Source of the DNA: Rhodospirillales bacterium
GTDB lineage: Bacteria; Pseudomonadota; Alphaproteobacteria; Acetobacterales; Acetobacteraceae
Assembly: GCA_025351925.1 (NCBI GenBank)
Contig: JANXVC010000273.1
Coordinates: forward strand, 1-44,923
Direction of reading: 5' to 3'
DNA: 44,923 nucleotides
Made by a program: the position numbers and the translations under genes. Positions 20,196 through 28,535 of this stretch are shown here, piece by piece; positions within the stretch are counted from its first letter, which is position 1, and every line of letters begins with the position of its first letter. The notes beneath the pieces are model-generated. The model was not told the origin of the DNA, did no database searches, and saw only the letters and a program-made list of their open reading frames with translations.

Positions 20196-21029
20196 TCATC
20201 CCAGCAGCTGCCGCGCGTGGTGCGCGATATGGTCGGGGACGAAGCTTTGGATGAACCAGTAGCTGTGATCGCCGGGTTGGCGCCGCAGCGTCAGCTCTTG
20301 GCCCGATGCCGCCGCTGCTTCCTCCAGCGCCTCCGGATGCAACTGGCTGGTCAGGAACTGGTCGTCTTTGCCCTGATCGACCAGGATCGGCCCGGGATAC
20401 GGCCGCTGGCGCATCAGCAGGCTGGCATCCCACGCTGCCCAGGCCGCCCGGTCGGGACCGAGATAGCCGGTGAACGCCTTCTCGCCCCAGGGCACCGCCA
20501 CCGGGTTGGCGATTGGCGCAAAGGCGGAGACCGAGTGCCAGCGCGACGGCTCCCGCAACGCCGTCACCAGCGCGCCGTGCCCGCCCATGGAGTGCCCGAA
20601 CACGCCGCGCCGGTCGGGGCGCACCGGGAAGTTCGCCTCGATCAGCGCCGGCAGCTCCAGCGTCACATACTGCGCCATGCGGTAGTTCGCCGCCCAGGGT
20701 GCGGCGGTCGCGTCGAGATAAAAGCCAGCGCCGGCGCCAAAGTCCCAGCTTGCCGTCTCGCCCGGCAGATCGAGGCCGCGCGGGCTGGTGTCCGGCATGA
20801 CCAGCACCAGGCCACGCTCCGCTGCCAACCGCTGGGCGCCGGCCTTGATGGCGAACGTCTCTTCGGTACAGGTCAGCCCGGCGAGGTAATACAGCGCTGG
20901 GCACGGTCCCCGCTGCGCCTGCGGCGGCAGGAAGACGCCGAAGCGCATTTCGGTCCCGGTAGCGGTTGAGGCATGGCTGTAGAAGCCCATCGTGCCGCCG
21001 AAACAGGCGTGCTGGCTTTTGGTGTCCAT
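20196..21029 (-). CDS. fghA: S-formylglutathione hydrolase
   Basis: Hydrolyses S-formylglutathione to formate and glutathione, the last step of the glutathione formaldehyde pathway; cytoplasmic. The 277 residues match the family. Alpha/beta-hydrolase features: the oxyanion region YYLAGLTCTEETF, nucleophile elbow GHSMGGHGA, and catalytic Asp and His in VDQGKDDQFL and PGDHSYWFI. Starts at ATG 21029, 3 bases after the EthD-like gene, and ends 4 bases before the EF-loop protein gene, so it is cotranscribed with the TonB receptor. Confidence 0.96.
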   Translation of the reverse strand: MDTKSQHACFGGTMGFYSHASTATGTEMRFGVFLPPQAQRGPCPALYYLAGLTCTEETFAIKAGAQRLAAERGLVLVMPDTSPRGLDLPGETASWDFGAGAGFYLDATAAPWAANYRMAQYVTLELPALIEANFPVRPDRRGVFGHSMGGHGALVTALREPSRWHSVSAFAPIANPVAVPWGEKAFTGYLGPDRAAWAAWDASLLMRQRPYPGPILVDQGKDDQFLTSQLHPEALEEAAAASGQELTLRRQPGDHSYWFIQSFVPDHIAHHARQLLG

Positions 21030-21032
21030 CGG

Positions 21033-21344
21033 TCAGGCCGGAGTTTCGTAATAGGCGAGCGCCGGCGTGCCGTCGTAGAAATTCGGGATGTCGCCAAAAA
21101 GCTCGGCGCCGTGCTGGTCGGCGGCGGCCTTGAAGCTGGCCATCGAGTCGAAGGTCATCAGCGTGGTGACGATGTATGCCGATGCCGCGCCGTCCGGCGC
21201 GTCCAGGCCGCGCATCACCTGATCGTGCTGCAGCCCCATCGGACCCCAAAGGCGGCGCAGCATCGGCATGTGGGACTCCCGATAGTAGGCATGGTCGAAA
21301 CGGGTACCGTCGCCACCCGGATACATCGCAGCAACTACTAGCAT
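21033..21344 (-). CDS. EthD family protein
   Basis: A 103-residue ferredoxin-like (dimeric alpha+beta barrel) protein of the EthD type: the family pattern FDHAYYRESHMPML with conserved His, and a Tyr-rich C-terminus ending ALAYYETPA. Function in this setting is unknown; EthD members take part in degradation pathways without a proven catalytic role. A strong AGGAGG lies 5 bases before the ATG at 21344. First gene of the operon leading to the TonB receptor. Confidence 0.82.
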   Translation of the reverse strand: MLVVAAMYPGGDGTRFDHAYYRESHMPMLRRLWGPMGLQHDQVMRGLDAPDGAASAYIVTTLMTFDSMASFKAAADQHGAELFGDIPNFYDGTPALAYYETPA

Positions 21345-21361
21345 ATTTTCCTCCTACGCTT

Positions 21362-21420
21362 TTTGGTCGCGCGCCATGCTACATTGCCGGCGGCATAACG
21401 GGAAAGGGGCCGCGACCAAA
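21362..21420. repeat. 10-bp inverted repeat in divergent promoter region
   Basis: TTTGGTCGCG (21362-21371) and CGCGACCAAA (21411-21420) are exact reverse complements separated by 39 bases, in the 89-base gap between the EthD-like gene (minus) and the four-cysteine gene (plus). It could be a pair of operator half-sites for both operons, or a leader stem that ends 13 bases before the ATG at 21434. Confidence 0.55.
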
Positions 21421-21433
21421 TGACCGCCGCGAC

Positions 21434-21679
21434 ATGACCGGTTTTCAGGCCATCATCCTGGTTTGCCTCAACTCCATCCCGTCCGACCGCTGCACCGAGG
21501 AGACAGCAACGGACATCCTTTCCAAGCACGTCGAGACCGAACTCGGCTGCGCCAGCGGCTGGCAGGAGGTGATCGGGCGGTCGGCCCAGGCCTATGAGAT
21601 CGGCCATGATTCCTATGTCCGCACGATCTGCCGAAGGTCCCGCGACGCAGCGCCGCCCGGGCAGGAAGCGGAGCACTGA
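21434..21679 (+). CDS. Small four-cysteine protein, unknown function
   Basis: 81 residues from the ATG at 21434 (an ATG at 21420 hits a stop within 6 codons). Not recognised as a named family. Layout: a hydrophobic strand (AIILVCLNSIP), then Cys11, Cys20, Cys39 and Cys66, ending in a polar tail. The spacing and the Cys-Leu...Pro...Arg-Cys pattern resemble the protein encoded at 34335-34541. No classical signal peptide is seen. It lies between the formaldehyde/TonB operon and the cytochrome c gene, both part of the methanol oxidation island. Confidence 0.6.
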   Translation: MTGFQAIILVCLNSIPSDRCTEETATDILSKHVETELGCASGWQEVIGRSAQAYEIGHDSYVRTICRRSRDAAPPGQEAEH

Positions 21680-21764
21680 CGCTAGAACGCCTCGACATTC
21701 CCCCTCATGTTCCCATAATCGAGGTAGGTCAGCGCCGGCATGGCGTGGCGATTGGGGAGCGAAG

Positions 21765-22136
21765 ATGCGTTATCTAACAGGATTTGCGATAATTGCGGCC
21801 GTGGCACTGACCGTAGGCACGGCCCGGGCGGAGGGCGATCCGGCGCTCGGCAAGACGGTGTTCAACAAGTGCGCGGCCTGCCACTCTATCAAGGACGGCG
21901 AGAACAAGATCGGTCCGAGCCTGCACGGCGTCGTCGGCCGGCCGTCGCACAGCATCGAGAACTTCAGCTACTCCGAGCCGATGAAGGCCTACAACGTGAC
22001 CTGGGACGCCTCGACGCTCGACCACTATCTCGCCGATCCCCGCGGCGTGGTTCAAGGCACCAAGATGATTTTCGTCGGGCTGAAAAAAGACGAGGACCGG
22101 GCGAACGTGATCGCCTACCTCGAAACCCTCAAGTAA
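21765..22136 (+). CDS. Class I cytochrome c (c2 type)
   Basis: Periplasmic electron carrier of 123 residues. Signal peptide ending TARA, haem motif CAACH (Cys36, Cys39, His40), GPSLHGVVGR after it, and the axial Met101 in GTKMIF, all standard for mitochondrial-type cytochrome c. GGGGAGCG precedes the ATG at 21765. In methylotrophs such a cytochrome (cH) takes electrons from the dehydrogenase-specific cytochrome to the oxidase; that role is plausible here beside xoxG. Its 3' end overlaps the convergent ABC ATPase gene by 8 bases. Confidence 0.92.
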   Translation: MRYLTGFAIIAAVALTVGTARAEGDPALGKTVFNKCAACHSIKDGENKIGPSLHGVVGRPSHSIENFSYSEPMKAYNVTWDASTLDHYLADPRGVVQGTKMIFVGLKKDEDRANVIAYLETLK

Positions 22137-22815
22137 ACGCCGCAGCGACGCGGGCACCCTCGGCGATCCCGCGTCGCCGGCTGCCTTCGGGCACCACAAT
22201 CTCCCGCACCACCCGGGCCGGCCCGGCGGACAGCAGCAGAATGCGGTCGGCAAGCGACATCGCCTCGGCCAGGTCGTGCGTGACCAGCAAGGCTGCGCAT
22301 TGGCGCGTGCGCCAGGCGGTCGCCAGCACCGTCCGGCCCTGCTCCGCCATCGCGGGATCGAGCGAGACGAACGGCTCATCCAGCAGCAGCAGGGCCGGCT
22401 GTACGGCAAATGCCCGCGCGATGGCGGCTCGGCGCGCCATGCCGAGCGACAGCGCCGGCGGATACAGGTCGCCGTATGGCGCAAGGCCGAGCAGCTCCAG
22501 CAGTGCCTCTGCCGCCGCCGGGTCGGGCGGGTGAACCAGAGCGATATTCTGCCGGACGGTGCGCCAGGGCAGCAGCCGCGGCTCCTGGAACACGGTGCCG
22601 ATGCGAGGGGTCACGCCGTCCGCCCAGGCGATCCGGCCGTCGAAATGCGTGTCCAGGCCCCCGATGACGCGCAGCAGCGTCGTCTTGCCGCAGCCGGACG
22701 GGCCAACCAAGGCGACGATCTCGTCCCGCTCCAGGGTGAAGCGCAGGTCCGCGATGACCGTGCGCGGCCCATTGCGGGCTGCGACCTGCTTCTGCGCCAC
22801 GTTCACGTCCAGCAT
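22129..22815 (-). CDS. ABC transporter ATP-binding protein (nitrate/sulfonate/taurine type)
   Basis: Cytoplasmic ATPase of 228 residues powering the importer encoded upstream. Walker A GPSGCGKTT, Q-loop FQEPRLLPW, a divergent signature LSLGMARRA in place of LSGGQ, Walker B ALLLLDEPF and the switch His in VTHDLAEAM. The start at ATG 22815 overlaps the permease TGA by one base (TGATG), supporting it over an in-frame codon at 22863. Last gene of a substrate-binding protein - permease - ATPase set. Confidence 0.9.
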   Translation of the reverse strand: MLDVNVAQKQVAARNGPRTVIADLRFTLERDEIVALVGPSGCGKTTLLRVIGGLDTHFDGRIAWADGVTPRIGTVFQEPRLLPWRTVRQNIALVHPPDPAAAEALLELLGLAPYGDLYPPALSLGMARRAAIARAFAVQPALLLLDEPFVSLDPAMAEQGRTVLATAWRTRQCAALLVTHDLAEAMSLADRILLLSAGPARVVREIVVPEGSRRRGIAEGARVAAAFT

Positions 22816-23633
22816 CACCGCCACTGGTTGGCCCGCCGCTCCAACGGCTGCAGCACCAGCCATTCGATCACCTGCACCACGACGATGAAGGCCAGGGTGT
22901 AGGCGAGGATGCCGGTCACGTCGAACAACTGGAAATACACCTGGATTTGGAAGCCCACGCCGTCGCTGCGGCCCAGCAGCTCCGCCACCAGCACGATCTT
23001 CCAGATCAGCGCCAGGCCGGACCGCGCTGCGCCGAACAGATAGGGATAGAGCTGCGGCAGCACGACATGGCGCAGGACCGCGCCGCGGCCCATGCGGAAG
23101 CTGTGCGCCATGTCGATCAGCCCCTGGTCCAGCGCCCGGGCGCCCTCCCGCACGGTGACCGCGGTGCTTGGCAACTTGTTGAGCGCGACGGAGGCGATCG
23201 CGGTGGCCTCGCTCAGCCCGAACCAGACGTAGATCAGCACGATGCCCACCAGCGCCGGCAGGTTCAGCAGGCCGGTGACGAGGCTGTCGAGCGCACGGTC
23301 CACCCAGCGCCAGCGTCCCATGGCGACGCCGAGCGCGGTCCCCAAGACCATTGCCACGGTGAAGGCGCAGGCGACTCGCGCCAGGGTTATGCCGAGATTA
23401 TGCGCCAATGACCCGGACACGGCCTCGTGCCGGAGCGCTGCCATCACCGTGCTGGCAGGCGGGAACAGCCGGCTGCCGATCAGCCGTGCGGCCAGCTCCC
23501 AGCCGGCGAGCAAGACCATTATGGGGACCAGGCGCGCGGTCCAGCCCAACCGGAAAGAGCCTAAGCAGACCTCTATCAGTCTGCGCACAGACAACAACCT
23601 GAGCAGGGTTGCGTGGCCTGGTCTTGCAAGCAT
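22815..23633 (-). CDS. ABC transporter permease (nitrate/sulfonate/taurine type)
   Basis: Inner-membrane subunit, up to 272 residues, with about six hydrophobic segments from VPIMVLLAGWELAARL onward and an EAA-like loop near GAARSGLALIWK that would contact the ATPase. The ATG at 23633 lies in the loop of a 20-bp-stem hairpin and the first 10 codons fall in one arm, so the real start may be a later TTG or GTG near 23597-23585 or further in. The substrate class (sulfonate, nitrate or another small organic anion) cannot be decided. Confidence 0.87.
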   Translation of the reverse strand: MLARPGHATLLRLLSVRRLIEVCLGSFRLGWTARLVPIMVLLAGWELAARLIGSRLFPPASTVMAALRHEAVSGSLAHNLGITLARVACAFTVAMVLGTALGVAMGRWRWVDRALDSLVTGLLNLPALVGIVLIYVWFGLSEATAIASVALNKLPSTAVTVREGARALDQGLIDMAHSFRMGRGAVLRHVVLPQLYPYLFGAARSGLALIWKIVLVAELLGRSDGVGFQIQVYFQLFDVTGILAYTLAFIVVVQVIEWLVLQPLERRANQWR

Positions 23634-23664
23634 TCATTCGTGTCCCAGGCCACGCAACCCTGCT
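23602..23664. repeat. Perfect 20-bp inverted repeat between binding-protein and permease genes
   Basis: Arms 23602-23621 and 23645-23664 are exact reverse complements, begin at the stop codon of the binding-protein gene and enclose 23 bases. One GU pair and two further pairs extend the stem to 23. It should form a very stable mRNA hairpin, acting as an attenuator or as protection for the upstream message, similar in position to the hairpin between binding-protein and membrane genes in other ABC operons. Confidence 0.85.
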
Positions 23665-24638
23665 TAGACCGGCGACCAGAGCGTGCCCGGCACAAGGTGC
23701 GTCGCCGGCCCGACCAGCGCCGTGCCGCCGATCCCTGCCAACACGTCATACAGCCGGGCCGTCGCTTCCAGATCCCAATGCTCGGGGACGCCGCGCCGAT
23801 ACCAAGAGCGCAGCTGGGAGAGCTCGCCCGGTCCCGACGTGCCGGTCATGGGCGCGATCCGCTCCCACTCCGCATCCGAGGCCACAAGGATTGCCCGCGC
23901 CTGGTCGGACGCCTTGATGAATGCCTGCACCGCCGCGCGGTGGCGCGCTGCGAAGGCGTCGGAGAACACCCAGCCGACGAACGGCACGCCGCGCGGGATG
24001 CCGAGCGCCTCGACCGCGTCCTCCATCGCCAGCACCCGGCGCAGCCCGGCCGCCTCGGCCCGCGCGGCGAAGGGCCAGTAGGTCAGCACGGCGTCGAGCC
24101 GTCCCGCTGCCAGTTGCTCGCCGATCAACGGCGGCGGGCCAAAACTCTTGATGACGGCCTGATCCAAATCGAGATCGAATTTCTGCTGCGCGTAGGCCCG
24201 GAGCAGCAGCCAGCTTTTGTCCAGCGGACTGCCGGCGATGCCGAGCCGCCGGCCGCGCAGGTCCGCCACCGTCTGCACAGGGGAGCCTGGCGCCGCCATG
24301 ACCGCGCCCAATGCGCTGGACACCGGCGAGAGCGTCCAATCGGCGCCCGATGCGCGCTGACGCGACACCCACAGCCAGTCCTGCACTGTCATATCGACGC
24401 GTCCGGCCTGCAGCGCGACCTGGGTTGCCTGCGAGGCGGCGAACTCGACCGTCTCGACCGCAACACCGGCGGCGGCATCCAGCCCATGCGCCCGCATCAC
24501 ATCCAGCTCCCACGCCACCGAGCCGAACCGCAGCGTGCCCACTCGGATAACCGGTGCGGCTGCGGCCGGACGGACGGCACTCAGCGGCAACGCGGCGGTC
24601 AATGACGTGAACAGCAGCGTGCGGCGTCGGATTTGCAT
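23664..24638 (-). CDS. ABC transporter substrate-binding protein (NMT1/SsuA-like)
   Basis: Periplasmic binding protein of 324 residues. The start at ATG 24638 has GGAAGGGA 9 bases upstream and gives a basic, Tat-like leader (MQIRRRTLLFTSLTAALPLS) ending in an Ala-rich cleavage site. The mature protein has the NMT1/SsuA pattern: VIRVGTLRFGSVAWELDVM, DLRGRRLGIAGSPLD, and LTYWPFAARA. First gene of an importer with the permease and ATPase downstream. It lies divergent from the PQQ-associated ABC set, with 181 bases between that show no gene or clear promoter. Confidence 0.88.
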   Translation of the reverse strand: MQIRRRTLLFTSLTAALPLSAVRPAAAAPVIRVGTLRFGSVAWELDVMRAHGLDAAAGVAVETVEFAASQATQVALQAGRVDMTVQDWLWVSRQRASGADWTLSPVSSALGAVMAAPGSPVQTVADLRGRRLGIAGSPLDKSWLLLRAYAQQKFDLDLDQAVIKSFGPPPLIGEQLAAGRLDAVLTYWPFAARAEAAGLRRVLAMEDAVEALGIPRGVPFVGWVFSDAFAARHRAAVQAFIKASDQARAILVASDAEWERIAPMTGTSGPGELSQLRSWYRRGVPEHWDLEATARLYDVLAGIGGTALVGPATHLVPGTLWSPV

Positions 24639-24819
24639 ACAGCCATTCCCTTCCCGGGCAAATTTAATGGTGGCAATGCGCGCACGCTGCCGCCGGTTGT
24701 CAATTGCGCGCCGTGCGTCCGGGCCGCACATGTGACATTGCGGGAGGGGCTGACAAGCCGTCATGCGCGGCCCACAATCAGCACAGCTGCATTTCAAACG
24801 CGGCCTTTGGGGGAAACGA

Positions 24820-26007
24820 ATGCCGGGATCTGCCGGTCCGATCGCGTTGCTGCTGGCGTCGCTGCTGGGGATCTCTGCCGTCATGGCCGAGCCGGTGACC
24901 GTAGGCATCGGCTATCTTGCTTTGGCGCCGAAGCATGTGGGTCCACAGGTGGTGCTCGACCCGCCCTTGACCGATGAGGGCGTGCAGGGCGCCCGCCTGG
25001 CATTGGCCGACGACCAGACGACCGGGCGATTCCTGAACCAGAGCTACACCCTGCACGAGGCGCTGCAGCCCGACGCCGAGGCGGTGCTGACCGCGGCCCG
25101 CGCCATGCTGGCAGGCGGCGAGCGCATCATCGTTACCGATCTGCCCGCGCCGCTGCTGCTGCAGGTTGCGGACCTGCCCGAGGCGCGGGACGCCATCCTG
25201 CTGGACGCCACGTCCGAGGACGATAGCCTGCGCGGCGCCGGATGCCGGGCGCGCGTGCTGCATCTGCTGCCGAGCCGGGCCATGCTGGCGGATACGCTGA
25301 TGCAGTATTTGGCGGTGAAACGCTGGCGCAACATTTTGCTGGTGCAGGGCCAGGCAGGGGCGGACGCGGCTTATGCCGACGCGCTCCGCCGCTCGGCCCG
25401 CAAGTTTCAAATCCGCATCGTCGCCGACAAGCCCTGGACCTTCGAGCCCGGCGCCCAGCGTACCGACACCGGCCATGTCACCATCGGCGCCGAGGTCGCG
25501 CGCTTCACCCAGGGCCTATCGTATGACGTCCTGGTGGTGGCCGACACGGCGAACGAGTTCGGCGACGACCTGGCCTATCGCACGACGGACCCGCGGCCCA
25601 TCGCCGGCACGCACGGCCTGGTCCCCGCCGCCTGGGCGCGCCCGTTCGAGCAATGGGGCGCCACACAACTCCAGGCGCGGTTCCAAAAGCAGGCCGGCCG
25701 CTGGATGACGCCGCGTGATCTCGGCGCCTGGATGGCAATCCGTGCGGTGGGCGAAGCCGCCAGCCGCGGACCCGGCGCCGACCCCGCCGCCATCAGCGCC
25801 TATCTGCGCAGCCCGAAGTTTGAGCTGGCGGCCTTCAAGGGCTCCCGCCTGACCTTCCGCGCCTGGGACGGCCAGCTGCGTCAGCCCGTGCTGCTGGCCG
25901 ACACCCGCAGCCTGGTCTCCGTCAGCCCCCAGCCAGGCTACCTGCACCAATTCTCCGAGCTGGACACGCTCGGCATCGACCAGCCGGAGACGACATGCAA
26001 AATGTAA
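24820..26007 (+). CDS. ABC substrate-binding protein of PQQ-dependent alcohol dehydrogenase system
   Basis: Periplasmic type-I binding protein (Leu/Ile/Val-binding fold), 395 residues. ATG 24820 follows GGGGGA by 8 bases and gives the leader MPGSAGPIALLLASLLGISA. It shows a ligand-domain beginning EPVTVGIGYLALAPKHVGP and a long conserved middle part with RGAGCRARVLHLLPSRAM. The combination with a beta-propeller, an ATPase and an ABC-2 permease next door matches the set found beside PQQ-dependent alcohol dehydrogenases. Overlaps the next gene by 13 bases. Ligand unknown. Confidence 0.87.
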   Translation: MPGSAGPIALLLASLLGISAVMAEPVTVGIGYLALAPKHVGPQVVLDPPLTDEGVQGARLALADDQTTGRFLNQSYTLHEALQPDAEAVLTAARAMLAGGERIIVTDLPAPLLLQVADLPEARDAILLDATSEDDSLRGAGCRARVLHLLPSRAMLADTLMQYLAVKRWRNILLVQGQAGADAAYADALRRSARKFQIRIVADKPWTFEPGAQRTDTGHVTIGAEVARFTQGLSYDVLVVADTANEFGDDLAYRTTDPRPIAGTHGLVPAAWARPFEQWGATQLQARFQKQAGRWMTPRDLGAWMAIRAVGEAASRGPGADPAAISAYLRSPKFELAAFKGSRLTFRAWDGQLRQPVLLADTRSLVSVSPQPGYLHQFSELDTLGIDQPETTCKM

Positions 26008-26969
26008 TGCGCAGTGCGGCCGGGGCATCGCTGGCGCTGCTGCTGGCGACCTCGACGGCCCGGGCCGAGCGGCTGTTCGTCTCGAATGAGAAGGACAACA
26101 CGATCACCGTGATCGACGGCACCACCCTAGCCGTCACCTCCACCATCAAGGTCGGCGACCGCCCGCGCGGCATCGTCGCCAGCAAGGACGGGCGCAGCCT
26201 GTATATCTGCACCAGCGACAGCGACCATATCGAGGTGCTGGATCTCGCCACCCTGACCGTCACCCGCATCCTGCCGAGCGGCCCGGACCCGGAGCTTGTG
26301 ACGCTCAGCCCGGATGGAGGCACGTTGTATATCGCCAACGAGAACGACAACATGGTGTCCGTCCTCGACATCGCGGCCGGGCGGGTCGCGACGGAAATCC
26401 CGGTCGGCGTGGAGCCGGAGGGCATGGGTGTCAGCCCCGATGGCAAGGTGCTGGTCAACACGTCGGAGACGACGAGCATGGCGCATTTCATCGACACGTC
26501 GTCAAAGCAATCGATCGCCAACGTGCTGGTCGGCAGCCGCCCGCGGGTCGCCCGGTTCACCGCGGACGGCGCCCAGGTCTGGGTCAGTGCCGAGGTCGGT
26601 GGCACCGTGTCGGTGATCGACGCCGGCGCCCATGCGGTCACCCACACCATCAACTTCGCCATCCCCGGCGTGCCCGCGGAAAGCGTCCAACCGGTCGGCA
26701 TCGCGATCACGCCGGATACCAAGACCGCCTTCGTGGCGCTCGGCCCGGCCAACCGCATCGCCGTCGTGGACACCAAGACCTATGAGGTCCGCAAGTACCT
26801 GCTGGTTGGGCAGCGCGTGTGGAACATGGCCTTCTCACTCGACGGCAAGCGGCTCTACGCGACCAACGGCGTCAGCAACGACCTGTCGGTCATCGACGTG
26901 GACGCGCTGCGGGTCACGAAGTCGGTGCCGGTCGGGCGGCTGCCCTGGGGCGTCGTGGTGACCCCGTAA
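25995..26969 (+). CDS. PQQ-dependent catabolism-associated beta-propeller protein
   Basis: Secreted YVTN-family propeller, 324 residues, with a signal peptide ending ATSTARA and repeating blades (LFVSNEKDNTITVIDGTT, LYIANENDNMVSVLDI, LYATNGVSNDLSVIDV). GGAG lies 6 bases before the ATG at 25995, inside the preceding gene; the stop TAA overlaps the next ATG (TAATG), so the four genes are translationally coupled. Distinct from the other propeller at 15.1-16.1 kb. Role in quinoprotein systems is established by context only. Confidence 0.9.
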   Translation: MQNVMRSAAGASLALLLATSTARAERLFVSNEKDNTITVIDGTTLAVTSTIKVGDRPRGIVASKDGRSLYICTSDSDHIEVLDLATLTVTRILPSGPDPELVTLSPDGGTLYIANENDNMVSVLDIAAGRVATEIPVGVEPEGMGVSPDGKVLVNTSETTSMAHFIDTSSKQSIANVLVGSRPRVARFTADGAQVWVSAEVGGTVSVIDAGAHAVTHTINFAIPGVPAESVQPVGIAITPDTKTAFVALGPANRIAVVDTKTYEVRKYLLVGQRVWNMAFSLDGKRLYATNGVSNDLSVIDVDALRVTKSVPVGRLPWGVVVTP

Positions 26970-27718
26970 TGCCGGACTCGCTCACCCTGCCGATCGCGTT
27001 GGAGGTCGAGGGCCTCACCCACCGGTTCGGCACCCGCAAGGTGCTGGACAGCGTGGGCTTTTGCATCCGGCCCGGCGACTTTACCGTCCTGCTGGGCCAG
27101 AACGGCGCCGGCAAGACGACGCTGTTCGCGCTGATCACCCGGCTTTATCACGCGCATCAGGGCCGCATCGTCGTATTTGGCCAGCCGTTCCGTGCCGACG
27201 CGTCGGCCGCTTTGGCCCGCATGGGCGTGGTGTTCCAGCAGCCGACCCTGGATCTCGACCTTACGGTGCAGCAGAACCTCGAATACCACGCGGCTCTGCA
27301 CGGCATGGCCGGCGCCGTAGCCGCCCCGCGCATCCGCGACGAGCTGGCCCGGGTGGGCCTGGCAGAGCGCGCGCGCGACCGGGTGCGCCTGCTGTCCGGC
27401 GGGCAGAAACGCCGGGTCGAACTGGCCCGCGCCTTACTGCATGACCCAGCGCTGCTGCTGCTGGACGAGCCAACCGCCGGGCTCGATATGGAGAGCCGCG
27501 GCTTTCTGCTGGAGCATGTCCGCCGCCTATGCCGCGAACAAGGTCTGGCGGTGCTATGGGCGACCCACCTGATCGACGAGGCTGACGACGACGCGCGTGT
27601 CGTGGTGCTGCACAAGGGCCGCGTGCTGGCAAGCGGGCCGGTGCCGGACATCCTGGCCCAGGCTGGTGCCGCCACCCTCAAGGACGCATTCGAGCACCTG
27701 ACCCATGCTAAAAACTGA
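26969..27718 (+). CDS. ABC transporter ATPase, PQQ-dependent alcohol dehydrogenase system
   Basis: ATPase of 249 residues of the ABC-2 exporter type. Walker A GQNGAGKTT near residue 43, signature LLSGGQKRRVELARAL, Walker B LLLLDEPTAGLD and switch WATHLIDE. The start at ATG 26969 overlaps the previous stop. It overlaps the permease gene by 14 bases. Together they form an exporter-type complex although the operon begins with a periplasmic binding protein, an unusual pairing that is nevertheless typical of this PQQ-associated set. Confidence 0.93.
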   Translation: MPDSLTLPIALEVEGLTHRFGTRKVLDSVGFCIRPGDFTVLLGQNGAGKTTLFALITRLYHAHQGRIVVFGQPFRADASAALARMGVVFQQPTLDLDLTVQQNLEYHAALHGMAGAVAAPRIRDELARVGLAERARDRVRLLSGGQKRRVELARALLHDPALLLLDEPTAGLDMESRGFLLEHVRRLCREQGLAVLWATHLIDEADDDARVVVLHKGRVLASGPVPDILAQAGAATLKDAFEHLTHAKN

Positions 27719-28535
27719 AATCCGCAGCCTGACGTTTGCGTCCTATGCCCGCTGCATGGGCGGTATCGTCCGGCGTGAGGGCCTGCGCTGGGTGCATCAG
27801 CGCGGCCGGTTTATCTCGGCCCTGGTGCGTCCGCTGGTTTGGCTCGCGATCTTCGCCGCCGGATTCCGCTTCGTGCTGGGCGTCTCGATCATTCCACCCT
27901 ACGAGACCTACATTCCATACGAGGTCTATATCGCGCCGGGCCTGATCGCCATGATCGAGCTGTTCAACGGTATGCAGAGCAGCCTGTCGATGGTCTATGA
28001 CCGCGAGATGGGCAGCATGAAGACCTTGATGGTCAGCCCGTTCCCGCGCTGGTTCCTGCTGCTGTCGAAGCTGCTGGCTGGCGTCGCGGTCGCGGTCGTA
28101 CAGTCCTACATCTTCCTCGGCATCGCTTGGTTCTGGGACATCGAGCCGCCTATTATCGGCTATTTCGCCGTCCTTCCGGCTCTGATCGTTTCTGGATTGA
28201 TGCTCGGGGCGCTCGGCCTGGTGATGTCGTCGTTCATCCGGCAACTGGAGAACTTTGCCGGGGTAATGAATTTTGTAATCTTCCCAATGTTTTTCGCATC
28301 TTCCGCACTGTATCCGCTATGGCGCGTTAAGGAGAGCAGCCTGACCCTATGGTGGGTGTGCCAGCTGAACCCCTTCACCTCGGCCACGGAGCTGATCCGC
28401 TTCGCGCTGTATGGCCGGGTAGATTGGGGGTCGGCCGCGATCGTGGTCGGCTGTACCGCGGTGTTCATGGCACTTGCGGTGGTGGGCTATGACCCGGGCC
28501 GCGGATTGATGGCGCGAAAGGCTGGGCCGGAATGA
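27705..28535 (+). CDS. ABC-2 type permease, PQQ-dependent alcohol dehydrogenase system (PedC-like)
   Basis: Inner-membrane protein of 276 residues with about six transmembrane helices (LVRPLVWLAIFAAGF, LLAGVAVAVVQSYIFLGIAW, the helix beginning FAVLPALIVSGLML and others) and an ABC-2 core with the NPFTSATELIRFALYGR motif near the C-terminus. Its message overlaps both neighbours: 14 bases with the ATPase and 4 bases (ATGA) with the next gene. What is exported is unknown. Confidence 0.9.
   Translation: MLKTEIRSLTFASYARCMGGIVRREGLRWVHQRGRFISALVRPLVWLAIFAAGFRFVLGVSIIPPYETYIPYEVYIAPGLIAMIELFNGMQSSLSMVYDREMGSMKTLMVSPFPRWFLLLSKLLAGVAVAVVQSYIFLGIAWFWDIEPPIIGYFAVLPALIVSGLMLGALGLVMSSFIRQLENFAGVMNFVIFPMFFASSALYPLWRVKESSLTLWWVCQLNPFTSATELIRFALYGRVDWGSAAIVVGCTAVFMALAVVGYDPGRGLMARKAGPE

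Noticed and set aside
21176-21433. Upstream extension of the four-cysteine plus-strand gene
   Set aside because: The extension is antisense to the EthD-like gene and Arg/Pro-rich; the ATG at 21434 begins the protein-like part.
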